A DNA stretch of 64,000 bases from Rhizophlyctis rosea (GCA_027596075.1 JADGJC010000033.1:1-64000), one strand, 5' to 3'; shown: positions 12,601 to 25,100, numbered from the stretch's first letter. Made by a program: numbers and translations. The notes: generated by a model not told the origin, from the letters alone.

Positions 12601-15600
12601 CTACTTCTTGGATGATTTGAACATGCCGGAGGTTGACAAATATGGTACAGCCAGTCCTCACACCCTACTTCGTCAACACCTGGACTACAAGCATTGGTAC
12701 GACCGAGCCAAACTTACATTAAAAGAGATTCATAATTGCCAATACGTGGCGTGCATGAACCCGACGGCAGGTTCCTTTACAATCAGCGGACGATTGTCTC
12801 GGCATTTCGCAACCTTCGCGGTCAACTTCCCTAGTGTAGAATCTCTTCAAAGCATCTACTTGCAAATTTTGGCGGCTCACCTGAAACCTTTCCCGAACGC
12901 CATTCAGAAACTTGCGGAGAAGCTGGTCACGGCCTCCCTGTTGCTCCATAAGAAGGTGGCGGGGACTTTCCTTCCTACGGCCGTCAAATTCCATTACATC
13001 TTCAATCTTCGGGATTTAAGTAATATCTTCCAAGGGCTCCTGTTCTCGACTAAGGACACTTTGAAGGAACCCATCGATCTGATTCGCCTCTTCCTCCACG
13101 AAACCTCCCGCACTTATGGCGACAAGATGGTTGACGACACGGACCGCCAGCAACTGTGGAAGCTCCAAGAAGACATCGTCAAAAAGACTTTTGATGACAT
13201 GGACCAAGGCGTCATCAAGGCAGAGCCCATTATCTTCACCCACTTTGCATCCGGCATTGGTGAGCCTAAGTACGGACAAGTGAAGGAATGGGCACAGCTG
13301 CGAAAGCTGCTGGATGAAGCGCAGATGCAATACGATGAAGTCAATGCCGCGATGAACTTGGTGCTTTTCGAAGACGCCATGAGTCACGTGTGTCGTATCA
13401 ACCGTATCTTGGAGTCTCCGCGTGGGAATGCATTGTTGGTTGGTGTGGGTGGGAGCGGGAAACAGTCTTTGGCTCGGTTGGCAGCGTTTATTTCTCAGAT
13501 GGAGGTGTTCCAAATCACCTTGAGGAAGGGGTACTCCATTAACGACTTAAAGGCGGATTTGGCGACGTTGTATACCAAGACGGGTATCAAGAAGATGCAG
13601 ATTATGTTCTTGTTGACCGACTCGCAGATTGCTGATGAGAAGTTCTTGGTGTTGATCAATGATATGTTGGCGTCGGGCAATATTCCAGGGTTGTTCCCGG
13701 ACGATGAGGTGGAGAGCATCATTGGGTCAATGAGGAACGAGGCCAAGGCGCAAGGGTTGGTGGATACTAGGGAAGTGTGTTGGGACCTGTTCATCCGGTT
13801 TGTGCGAAAGAATTTGAAGGTCGTCTTGTGTTTCTCACCAGTTGGGAACACCCTTCGGTCTCGATGCCGTAAATTCCCGGCCATCGTCAATTGCACCATA
13901 ATCGATTGGTTCGCGGAATGGCCAGAGGAAGCCTTGACCTCTGTCGCAACTCGGTTCATCTCGTCGAGCGAGCTAGTTCCCGACCATCTGAAAACTCCCG
14001 TAACAAAATTCATGGCATTTGCTCACCAAAGTGTCAATGGCGTGTCTCGCAAATTCTTGATGAACGAGAAGCGCCACAACTACACCACCCCCAAGTCATT
14101 CTTGGCTCTCATTGCGCTGTACAAGGAAATGTTGGAGAAGAAGTCAAAGGAATTGACAAAGAGTATGGATCGGTTGGAGAACGGGTTGACGAAATTGCAA
14201 AGTACGGCAGCGCAGGTGGATGATTTGAAGGCCAAGCTTGCTTTGCAGGAGGTGGAACTGAAGGAGAAGAACGAAGAAGCTGAGAAGCTCATTGAAAGGG
14301 TTGCTATTGACACAGAGAAGGCCAACAAAGAGAAGGCAATTGCTGCGGAAGAGGAACGGAAGGTCGACATCATCACAAAAGAGGTCGCGGAGAAAAGGGC
14401 ATCTTGCGAGAAGGACTTGAGTGCGGCAGAACCGGCATTGGCGGCAGCAGCAGCGGCTTTGAACAGTTTGAACAAGGCCAACTTGACTGAGTTGAAGTCT
14501 TTCGGTTCACCATCCGACGAAGTCAAGAACGTAGCGGCGGCTGTCATGGTGTTGCTAAGTCCCGCTGGGAAGATTGCCAAGGACCGGAGCTGGAAGGCCG
14601 CCAAGAACATGATGGCCAAAGTCGACAGTTTCCTGGAAAGTCTAATCAACTTCAACAAGGAAAACATCGACCCCTCCAACCTCGAAGCCATCCAGCCATA
14701 CCTGCAAGACCCCAACTTCAACGCCGAATACATAAAATCTAAATCAATGGCCGCGGCCGGTCTCTGCGGGTGGGTCGTCAACATCGTCCTGTACTACAAC
14801 GTATACTGTGATGTCGAGCCAAAGCGTAAGGCTCTTGAAGCTGCCAATCAAGAATTGCAGACGTCTCAATCGCGCTTGCGGGACATTCAGAGCAAGATTG
14901 GGGAGTTGGATAAAAACTTGGCGGAGTTGAAAGCCAAGTTTGAGAAGGCTACTGCGGACAAGTTGAAGTGTGAGGAGGAGGCAAGGTCGACGCAGGAGGT
15001 CATTGTGTTGGCGAACCGGCTTGTTGGTGGGTTGGCGTCTGAGAAGGTTCGGTGGAGCGAGACGGTGGCCAAGTTCAAGGAGCAGGAAAAGACGCTTGCG
15101 GGTGACGTGTTGTTGTCGGCGGCGTTCGTGTCTTATGTGGGGTGTTTCAGTAAGCGGTACCGTGAGGAACTCTTGGTGGACAATTGGCTGAAGTATTTGA
15201 AGGATGAGAGCAACCCCAACAAGATCCCACTTTCGGATGGAATTGATCCTTTGGATATCCTCACCAACAGTGCGGAAATTGCCCGGTGGAACAACGAGGG
15301 TCTTCCAACTGATCGAGTGTCCTTGGAGAATGCAACGATGGTTACCAGTTGCACTCGCTGGCCATTGATTATTGACCCTCAATTGCAAGGTGTTACATGG
15401 ATCAAAAATCGTGAAGGGGCTAGTCTTAGGACTGTACGTTTGGGAGCTCGTGGTTATCTTGATTCCATTGAAAAGGCAGTATCGACGGGAGAAACAGTCC
15501 TCATTGAAGATATTGGAGAGAGCATTGACCCGGTGCTGAACCCCATCCTTGGTCGTGAAACAATCAAGAAGGGTCGATACATCCGGATGGGAGACAAAGA

Positions 15601-18433
15601 AGTGGAATACGACGCACGCTTCAAGCTCATCATCCAAACCCGTCTTGCCAACCCGCACTATCCGCCCGAAATTCAGGCTCAATGTACCTTGATCAATTTC
15701 ACTGTCACCTTGCAAGGTTTGGAAGACCAACTCCTGGCCGATGTCGTCAATACCGAACGTGCCGATCTGGAGCGCACCAAAGCCGAACTCACCAAGCAAC
15801 AAAATGAGTTCAAGATCCGTCTGACGGAACTTGAAGACGCCCTGCTATCCCGTTTGTCGTCAGCACAAGGCAACTTCCTTGGCGACACCGCTCTGGTTGA
15901 AAACCTCGAAATTACGAAATCAACCGCAACGGACATCGAGCAGAAGGTTGAAGAAGCCAAAAAGACCGAGAAGAAAATCAACGAAACCCGTGAACAATAC
16001 CGTCCCGTCGCCGCCCGATCTTCCCTCCTCTACTTCCTCCTCAACGACCTCTGGCAAATCCACCCAATGTACCAATACTCTCTCAACGCCTACAAAGTTG
16101 TCTTCCAAAATGCCATCGCTCGCGCAGACCAAAGCGAGGACATCAAAGAGCGTGTGGCAGCGCTTATCGACTCCATCACCCACATGGTGTTCATCTACAC
16201 CACACGTGGATTGTTTGAAAGGGATAAGCTTATCTTCTTGGCGCAGATGACGTTCCAGATTCTGATTGCGGCGGGAGATATGGACATGGTTGAACTGGAC
16301 TTCTTGTTACGAGGGCCTCGTGTGGTGGGGATCAATAGTCCGTTCGAGTGGTTGACCACAGCTAGTTGGGGTATGGTGAAGGCATTGTCAAATTTGGAGG
16401 TATTTAGATCTTTAGCTTCAGATATTGAGGGATCCTCGAAGCAATGGAAAAAGTACTGCGAGAATGAGGTGCCGGAGAATGAGAAATTGCCCCAGGAATG
16501 GAAGAACAAAACTCCGATGCAGAAGCTATGCATTTTGAGGTGTTTGCGACCGGATCGGATGACGTATGCAGTTAGGAATTTTATCGCTACCAAGATGGGG
16601 CAGAAGTACATGGATACTTCACGAATTCCGTTGCCGAGGTCATTTGAGGAAGCTGGGCCGGCCACACCTATCTTCTTCATTTTGTCACCTGGTGTGGACC
16701 CAGTGAAGGAAGTCGAAGCGTTGGGTAGGGAGTTGGGCGTCTCGGCAGATAACGGAAATTTCCACAACGTATCGTTGGGTCAAGGTCAGGAAGTCATTGC
16801 GGAGCAAAAGTTAGATATTGCATACCAAAAGGGTGGATGGGTTATGTTAGAAAACATTCACTTGGTGGCGAAATGGCTCCCGATATTGGAGAAGAAGCTT
16901 GAAGCTCTATCAACGGGATCCCATCCCGACTTCCGCGTGTTCCTCTCTGCTGAACCGGCAGGTGACCCGGCCTACCACATCATCCCTATCTCCATCTTGC
17001 AAGCGTCTGTCAAAATCACCAACGAGCCCCCAACGGGAATGCAAGCCAATATCCACCGTGCTTTCGACAACTTCAATCAGGAAACATTGGAAAGGTGTTC
17101 AAAGGATGCGGAGTTCAAAGCTATCCTCTTTGCCTTGTGTTACTTCCACGCAGTAGTCTTAGAACGTAGGAAGTTCGGTACCCAGGGTTGGAACAAACCT
17201 TACCCCTTCAGTACGGGCGACCTCACCATTTCAGTGGACGTCTTATACAACTACCTTGAGACCTTTGCCAAGGTTCCCTGGACGGACTTGCGATACATGG
17301 TTGGTGATATCATGTATGGTGGGCACATCTCTGATGACTGGGATCGTCGGCTGTGCACGGCATATTTGGATGTCTATTTGAAGGAAGAGATGATGGAAGG
17401 TGGATTCGAACTTGCTCCTGGCTTCACATCCCCACCCACATCAGATTACAAAGAATACCACCGCTATATCGACGAAAACCTACCTCCCGAATCCCCATAC
17501 CTCTACGGTCTCCATCCCAACGCCGAAATTGGTGTCCTCACCAAAACGGCCGACAAACTCTTCAAAACTATCCTCGAAATGCAGCCCCGCGACACAGCCG
17601 GCGGCAGTTCTTCCTCCAAAGAAGAAAAGGTCGCCGCGGTCCTCGAAGAAATCGTCGAAAAGCTACCCGACCCCTTCAACGTCGCCGAACTTATTGCCCG
17701 TGTCGAGGAGCGTACACCTTACATCTCCGTCGCGATCCAAGAAGCCGACCGCATGTCCATCCTCACCAGTGAAATGCGTCGCTCCCTCCGTGAGCTGCAA
17801 CTCGGTCTCAAGGGTGACCTCACCATCACAGAAAACATGGAACTTCTCATGAACTCCCTCTTCATGAACGAGATTCCCGTCTCATGGGAAAAGCTGGCCT
17901 TCCCCTCCCTCCAAGGCCTTGCAGCATGGTACGCCGACCTCCTCCTCCGCATCAAGGAACTCGAAAACTGGGTCGCGGAGTTCCAGCTACCTTCCGTCGT
18001 CTGGCTATCCGGTCTCTTCAACCCACAATCCTTCCTCACGGCCATCATGCAAACCACCGCCCGTAAGAATGAGTGGCCGTTGGATCGGATGATCCTCACT
18101 GTTGACGTGACCAAAAAGACGCGGGAGGAGTTCTCGGGAGCACCAAGGGAGGGCGCCTACATTCATGGGCTGTACATGGAGGGCGCGAGATGGGATACCG
18201 GGACGGGGATGATACAGGAAAGTTTGTTGAAGGAGTTGACGCCGGCCATGCCTGTGATTTATATCAAGGCTATTCCGGTGGATAAGAAGGAAACCAAGGG
18301 AGTGTATGAATGTCCTGTGTATAGAACTAGGCAAAGGGGTCCAACCTTTGTGTGGACTTTCAATTTGAAAACGAAAGAGAGGCCGCAGAAGTGGACTTTG
18401 GCAGGTGTTGCATTGCTGTGTTCTGCGGATTAA
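3680..18433 (+). CDS. Axonemal outer-arm dynein beta heavy chain
   Basis: Eight exons (3680-3891, 4205-4562, 4792-5125, 5238-5779, 5885-6051, 6123-7336, 7490-7914, 8030-18433) join in phase to 4551 residues. This is the usual size of the DNAH9/11/17 and Chlamydomonas beta class. The N-terminal tail (DHC_N1) starts at VDARVNWFEEKV and includes GKTMLPLP. The linker follows. The motor has AAA1 Walker A GPAGTGKT near residue 1938 with Walker B CFDEFNRI, AAA2 GHGGTGKS near 2219, AAA3 GNAGCGKT near 2546 and AAA4 GVGGSGKQ near 2889. A coiled-coil stalk with the microtubule-binding tip spans roughly 3115-3435, then AAA5, AAA6 and a C-terminal domain ending in WTFNLKTKERPQKWTLAG. It powers flagellar beating in the outer arm. 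The first seven introns lie in the first 4.4 kb, while the last exon is 10.4 kb without interruption. Confidence 0.97.
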
Positions 18434-19318
18434 GTTGGGCGTATCGGGGTGGGGTATTGGGTATAGTATAGGGAGGAGATTGATGACGAAATGCTTCTTT
18501 ATTTTTGTAAATAGGGTAGATATATATTTGTAAACATACACTCGAAATAAATCGCATCGACGAATGCGTAACGAAAGCAATTCCTGGTTCACGCGATCTG
18601 TAAGTGACTCAGCTGGAAGGAACTCAAAGATTGGAGTGATGAAATCAAGTTGGCTCGATTTGAAATTCATCAAAAGATCATGGTTTGTGTCGAAGTCATG
18701 GGTCATGTGTTTTACTTGTTTTGGGACCTTAAACATGTAAGGGAAGTACAGGTTGGCGGATAAGCAACTAAGCGAGAGGCCCATTCCCGGCATGCATACA
18801 CTTGTGAAGAAGGTTTAAATTTTAAGGCGGGGAAGGCAGTAGGGGTCGCCAATCAGCAGATGAACCCTGAATTATAGCGGCTTGATGCATAATTTAAAAG
18901 CATGCTCGTTTTGGTTACCAATGAATATCGTTGCGGGTGGCGAATTTGACTGATATTTCAAGTCTCGTTCTGTGGGTCCGCCTATCGCCTGGGCGGTCCA
19001 CCGTCTCATGCTCAGGTTGGGCATACCGTGCCGCTACGGATTCTTAGACACATGTTTCGGACGTATTCCCGCAAGACAAATATATGTTGTTCCTCGAAAC
19101 GGCACGGAATATGGACCAGATGCTGGATTGCCAATGCGAAATCGCTTCGACTTTGGTGTGTATAAATAAGAGCCGGTGCCTTTCGCGAGCGACCATTTCA
19201 CATTATACATTCCGCATATCCCATTTCCATTGCGCATGTTTAGTTTGTTCTTTAGACTTCACATCATCCTTTGCAATCTGCCCGTCGCCTTTCTAGCACA
19301 CAAGGACATCAGTACAAC
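18434..19318. other. Dynein 3' flank and gene-poor sequence
   Basis: An AATAAA lies about 115 bp after the dynein stop. Beyond it, 18500-18793 on the minus strand keeps an open frame of about 95 codons starting MPGMGLSLSCLSANLYF that reads like protein, but it has no recognisable family, and its frame runs on into antisense of the dynein exon. Nothing else in this stretch is supported. Confidence 0.4.
18546..18551 (+). terminator. Poly(A) signal AATAAA of the dynein gene
   Basis: A canonical AATAAA hexamer lies 113 nt downstream of the dynein TAA, in an A/T-rich stretch (TTTATTTTTGTAAATAG just before it). Position and sequence fit a eukaryotic polyadenylation signal. Confidence 0.6.
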
Positions 19319-20044
19319 ATGTCAAAATCCGCATTGCCAAACCAATGGCCCCTCCTTCCAAAACACATGCAATACTCCTACCGCAACAGCACTAAAACGG
19401 TAGTCATCCGTGCGAGAGCATACGAATATTGAAACACAATCGTCGAGTTTAAAGACCTTTACGAGTTGCTCCTTCCTCAGCTTGGCATTCTTCAACAATA
19501 TCCGCCGATAACCTCAGCTACCTCGAGCGAGAACATCATCCCCGTCGATATTTCAAGCAAGATCACCGCCGGCGACTTCAAGAAGCACATTCACCCAACT
19601 TTGATTCATCAGCAATGAATGGAGAACCCGTTTTCAGGTCGCGAGTCCTTGAGCTGGTGCTCCCTCCATTTCAATGTCCCCCTATTTGATGCCATCAACT
19701 TCCTTGAAGCTGATCACCTACGAACCGTTCTCCAGCGTTATGTTGATACAGCCTTTGACCAATACTACAAGCATCTGGAGTCAGGCGCGGTGGATTTGGC
19801 TTCGGCAAAGTGGTGGCAAGGGAAAGAATTGGAAGCCAGGAAATTCGTGCAAAGTCGCAACTTTAATGTAGCCGTCATGGTTCGTCGAAAGATCCAGCAA
19901 GAGCTCAAGATGTGTGTAGGCGAAAAGGGGCAGCGCTTGTTATTGCAGGTGGAAGAGTTCATCGAGAAGGAGAAGCAGGGTAGTCTTCGCATAGAGGTAG
20001 AAAAGGTGTGCTTCGGATCTCAGCCACATGGAGTGCCAAGATGA
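19319..20044 (+). pseudogene. Disrupted reading frame with two internal TGA codons
   Basis: From ATG 19319 one frame stays open for 241 codons to TGA 20042, except for two TGA codons at 19430-19432 and 19616-19618. All three segments read like protein: VVIRARAYEY, then EFKDLYELLLPQLG and VDISSKITAGDF, then FDQYYKHLESG and FVQSRNFNVAVMVRRK with a helical, charged C terminus. No GT-AG intron with matching phase removes the first TGA. I do not recognise the family. The simplest reading is a pseudogene with two nonsense mutations. Recoding of TGA or an unseen spliced form are the alternatives. Confidence 0.45.
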
Positions 20045-20554
20045 TAATTGTAGTAGGTTAGGATAGTCTGGATCCCTGTTGGCCGTTATGTAGCAGCAAT
20101 TGATTTCATTGAATGTATTTGGCATCATACGGATAGCGCCGTTGAACAGATGTGCCAAGCGGTGATGGATGATTGGATGGGGAGAAGACAAGTGCAGATT
20201 CCATAGTTGTCAACAATTTCTATCGCATCATCGACGCGCCGCAATAACTCCCTTTGCACAGCAGGCTGCGATTCGACCAGGATGCCAAAAAGATAAAGGA
20301 AGATACAATGCTCATCAACCTTCTCTTTTGCTTGATATTCGAAGCCTGGAACTGTACCACCTTGTATGCATGTACAACTTGACCTTTCACCTTTATGGAA
20401 AACCCAATCAGCGACTTGCAGGAAGACTTTCAGAGGAGATCACAGACTCCATCAATTCCACGGCAGTTGAACATTCAACCACAAGAGGAGAGGTCATGGA
20501 TATTCCGAAAGTAGGACAGAACAAATGTGCAAAAAGGCTGCCAGGTCAGTGAAA

Positions 20555-20680
20555 GGGTTCGGTTGGGATCCGAACCCACGCGTCAGGGTGTAATCACCCC
20601 TCCGTGTGAGATCTGAAGGCCCAGACCAATCCCGCCAGACTGGCCAGCATTGAAAGTGAATGCGCTACCAAGAACCCCTA
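20555..20680 (-). other. tRNA-derived element (possible SINE or tRNA pseudogene)
   Basis: Reading the minus strand, the element shows in order: a 5' GGTTC that could pair with the 3' GAACC, an A-box-like TTGGTAGCGCATTC, a 5-bp hairpin GCATT/AATGC with a 7-nt loop, and a second D-arm-like GGCC...GGTC. Then come a loop CTTCAGA, a long variable-arm hairpin GGGTG-ATTA-CACCC, and a T-arm TGGG-TTCGGAT-CCCA. A TTTTT run at 20532-20536 would end RNA polymerase III transcription. A long variable arm is typical of Leu, Ser or Sec tRNAs. It is not a normal tRNA: length is about 125 nt, the T-loop has G instead of A58, and the anticodon stem has mismatches. Confidence 0.45.
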
Positions 20681-20845
20681 TGCTTACGGGGTGGCACAGT
20701 CGAATCGTCATCACCGCCCACGTGCCAGAGAAGTCTCCGCGCAGATGAAACAAACTGATTCTCACTCGTTTTTCCTCACCATTCTCATGGCGGTTTTCCA
20801 ACCTCATCCACCCACCTGTACTCAAGTACTCCCCAAGACGGGAAA

Positions 20846-21174
20846 ATGGCGGTTGATATACAACTTTTTGTTGCTTGCAAGGTATGCGTGACAATCATAT
20901 CCAGCTTTGCGGCCTGTACGGCTCAACTGACACTGTAACTTGCGCAAGACCTTTTCCCTCCAACCGTTCACTCCTGGATTGTCTGCTTCGACATCTGTTC
21001 TCCAAATGTCCACTGGTGAGAACGCAACTTGACGGAACTGGCTCAAAAACACATATCACTGATATTTTTTCTGCTTAGATTCTATCTCCCAGACTGGAAG
21101 ACGAAGCACAACGCACACTCATACCGCAAACATTCGGTTTTCTCGTTGAAGGCGCTAACTCTCAGTTCATGGTG
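20846..21174 (+). other. Possible small spliced transcript
   Basis: Three exon-like blocks (20846-20881, 20949-21015, 21079-21174) are bounded by good splice sites: CAAG|GTATGC, GCAAG|ACC, CTG|GTGAGA, CTGCTTAG|ATT and GTG|GTAAGC. Joined from ATG 20846 they give a short peptide starting MAVDIQLFVACKTFS that stops in the third block. The most protein-like frame of block three (LEDEAQRTLIPQTFGF) is not the one reached. I cannot name it; it may be a decayed gene or a non-coding RNA. Confidence 0.25.
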
Positions 21175-22191
21175 GTAAGCCCTTCGTCAATTCAGTTTGT
21201 CCGTGTTGGCATCATTTGAGGTTCACAATCGCTCATCTACAAACCATTTTGGGTCCTCTCAGGCGCTCTGATTCGGTTTCAGTCTCTTTGGGATATTTCA
21301 TTATACGCTACGTTGGAATAGAAGGTTTGTGTGGCAAGAGCCCGAAATCCCTCCCCATCCCAAAACTCACCCTCCTCTTCTCCACTACAAGCAACCTCCT
21401 CACACTCCGTATACCCCATGGAAGCATATCAAGTAGATCTCATCAGTAAGTTACCCTTTCCTTTACGCTAACACGCGAGATTTCGGCCAGTCATTCCAAA
21501 GGGGACATATGCCTAGACATGGGAGCAGTGGCTATGTGGTCTCGCGAATCGGAATTACCCAGTTCTGTCCTTCAACGCATTGTGTCCATGCGTCGATACT
21601 CTGGCTGGTGATATACAATGGCCTGCTGCGTGGTAGCTCACAATTCGAAATTTGTGGATGCCCACTGGCCGCCATTAGGAAATTGACCCCTTTTTGGGAT
21701 GTCAGACGAGCGGGCTTAGTAGTGCTGTTCTCATATCTATGGGCGGAACCGGAGGACCCTGATTGGCCTTGCTGACAATATCTTGCTTTTTCTTTTCTTA
21801 GGGATTACTGACTTGATTTGCTTTTTAGTATATTTTTTCTACCCTTTCTTTTCCCCTTCTTCCTTAGACGGGACCCGACGCATCATCGCCTCCTCGTCGC
21901 CGGTCCTGGATAGGTTGTCCGATGAAGGATGACTAGCAGAGAGCTGTACAAATATATTGTCGCAAAGTTCGTGTAACAGACTTCAAGTATACTCACCAGC
22001 CGTGAATGCCAATGACTACCAATGTATCGAATATCCAAAAACAGGATTCACAGATGAAAAATATCAAAGTGGTGAAATAAAGCGTTGATTATACACTTTG
22101 CATTTCATACATTTCGTTCGCCTACATGCCCTCAATAACACCACACCACAACCTCCAACCCACACACAAAACACTCCCTAACCTCCCCCAA
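21175..22191. other. Gene-poor stretch
   Basis: Open frames here (for example 21216-21449 and 21509-21775) are short and unlike known proteins. T-rich runs around 21785-21870 followed by TTCCTTAG at 21869 resemble splice acceptors, so remnants of spliced sequence may be present. No gene is supported. Confidence 0.4.
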
Positions 22192-25100
22192 TCACCCACT
22201 CTCCTCCTCCCACCTAGCCCTCGTCATCCTCTGCAAATGCTCCTTATACGACCCCGCCTCATACGCCCCACCCCCTTGCGCACCCACACTCCCCAACCCA
22301 GCTCCCCTCGCATAGCTCTCCGCCACAACAGGCGCCACGATCCCATTCCCCGCCGCACCCAACCCGGTCCCCTCCTTCCACCCCATCTTCTGCAACATCC
22401 GGTTCCCGATGTTGTCCGATCCCAGAGATTGGTTGACGGATTGTTGGAAAGCGGGAGGTTGGTATCTGTTGGTGGGGAGAAATCCAGTCAGTGGATTTGA
22501 AGGAACCTTATGACATCCAGACAACACAAATGGAATAAAACTCACCCTCCACCTCCTCCACCACCACGTCCCCCTTTCCTCGCCCATCCGCCCCCTCTCC
22601 CGTCCTTAATCTTCTCCGGCTGCCCATACATCATCCTCCTCTCCGCCGCCCGATTCCGATACTGCGTCTGCTGTTGCGCAGCCTCCGCCGCAAGCCTCTC
22701 CCTCAACTCCACAACCTGTTTCTGTTTGTATTCGGCAAGGTTCGTCTACAAAGTAGGACGGCACAGGCACTCAATGTTAGTAAGGCACGATTGTGAAAAA
22801 TGAACGGACCCCATCCCCTATCTCAAAATCACGAAGTCCGCACGCAACCCCACCTTATGCAGATCCGACTTCGCATGATGCTTCTGCAAATCCTTCACTT
22901 GCTTGAACCCTCGCTGGCAAAGAAGACACGCCAACAAGCTCATGTCCGAATGCTTTTCGTTGATCTCCGCATCGGGAGGTAGGCGCTGAAAGACGGAACA
23001 AGAACATAAGTTCTTGATCAACAACGAAGCCCCACAAAGAGCATGAAACGACACTTACAGCCAATAACGCCTCATCCGACAAATCCAGCTGAACAGGTGC
23101 CGCCTCTTCATCTTCATCCACTCCTTCATCCTCAGCTTCAAAGAACTCCCTCGCGGCTTTCAATTCTGCTTTCTTTTCCTGCCATTTCGCCATCTGGGCT
23201 CGCATCTGCAAAGATAAAAAATGAGAAATGAAACGATTCAGAAGATGCTTTTTGTCCAAGTTACAGACAAATTAAACAAAATGACGGAAACCAGGAACGC
23301 ATTGACCCGGTCCCCCTTTGCCACCCCCAAAACGCAAAAAAAAAAGAAACCTCTTAAAAAGTCAGAAAGGTCACGATGCCAATAAACAAACCTTCTTCCC
23401 AGCAATCGTCGCCGAAACCTTCTTATCTTTCTTCTTTTCAGCTTCTTCAATTATGCAGAAAGGGAAAAACCCATCAGCCACAGTCAGCATGAGACCGCTC
23501 ACTCGAACCACATTCCAAAATTCTCAGATCACAACATACCAGCACCACCTTTCTCCCCACCATCACCCTCCACTCTAGACACAACACCAGTCATGCTCCG
23601 ACTCTCATTCCTCACAGGTGCCGCAGCCACAGCAACAAACGTCGTCGCAATCGCGGCTTTTGTTGCCGCCCCATCACTGCATAGGTGCATCACACCGATA
23701 TGATAGGGCGTATGAAAGAGTACCATCGAGGGAAAATCGCGGTAGCAGATCGTCCAAGTGGTGTCGTCGAAAATACAAACGCAACAAGATTGATCCAAAC
23801 AATACAGAATGACACGGAAAATGTGCGCAAAAAAATCGAGAAATGTCGATAGCGCGTAAAGCGAACGAGTTGTTCGAGGAGGAGGTTATCGAATGTCGAG
23901 GATGGAGATGACAGGAAGAGGAGGAGGGGGTAGCGAGTTAGATATGGTGAACTTTTCTCATCAACGGGAAAACTCAGATCGATCCATATCCCCATCCTTT
24001 CCAAGCCTTCTTTTACTGATGGCCAAGAAACTAACGTATTGTGCGTAAAGGAGACCGACTCAGCTGTTTGCGAGACAGATGACGCGAGGCGGGGGTTCGG
24101 ATCTATAAGGATATGCAAATAAGCACACAAATCCAATTCCTTTGGTCGTGATCTGAAATCGATGTCCCACCTTCTCCCAGCGCTTTTGCAGATATGATAC
24201 CACTGGACGAGGAGGGCATAGCAGATTGCTTCGCGTCCAAAGTAGTCGGAGATTCTTTTTGTGCAGCCGTGTTCGCTTCACCCTCAACCGCCATATCCTC
24301 CGCAACATCCTCATAAAACGCCGCCAATTCGTCATCCAAGTTCTTCTCCGGAGGCTTCTCAATAACCGGTGCAGCTGTGAACATACGCGAAGAAGAAACA
24401 AGAAAAAAAAACAAGCTGAGCTCGGAAAACCTCCAACCGCACAAAACATCAAACTCTCTCACCAGCAACAGTGACCGCCGCCACACTAGCAACAACCTTC
24501 TGCACCTTCGTCCCACTCTCCACACCCGGCGGCAACTCCACCTCCCCTACCGCAGCAGTCGTCGCGGCAACCGCCGCGTCCGCCACCGGATACATAGCAC
24601 AATACGCCTGCTCGTCCCAATACGTCAAATACACCGTCTTCCCCGTCGCGTCCTGGTACGATGCCGTCATCCACGGCGAGTACGAATACGATGATACGAA
24701 ACTGCTGATGTGGGCGTAGCTGATTTCGAGGGTGCGGTCGTTGATGATGAGTGGACGGGGTTGGAGAGGGTTGAAGATTAGGGTGAGGAAGTAGTTTGCG
24801 GCCTGTATTCGAAATGGTAGTTACAAGGGCTGTTTTTTGAGACAGTGCAGGGTAGAATTGAAAATTACGTTTTGGTCGTAAAATTCGAGAAATCCAAATC
24901 CCCATGACATGTGCGTCAGTCTGTCTTTGACTATCCGCGCGGATCGTAATGGCAACATAGCAGCAACAGTGTCATATAGCTGATGCAGAACAAATCAATT
25001 GTTTGTGATCACAAAGTGGAGGACATTATATGACAGCTCAGCACATACCGCTTGCTCGCCGGTCAAAGTGTCCAAACCCCGCACAAGAAGAATGTGGTTC

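Noticed and set aside
20555..20680. A functional selenocysteine tRNA, suggested by the long variable arm and a TCA in the presumed anticodon loop.
   Set aside because: The acceptor stem does not form at the right distance, the element is about 35 nt too long, the T-loop is aberrant and the anticodon stem has mismatches. Only the tRNA-like nature is kept.
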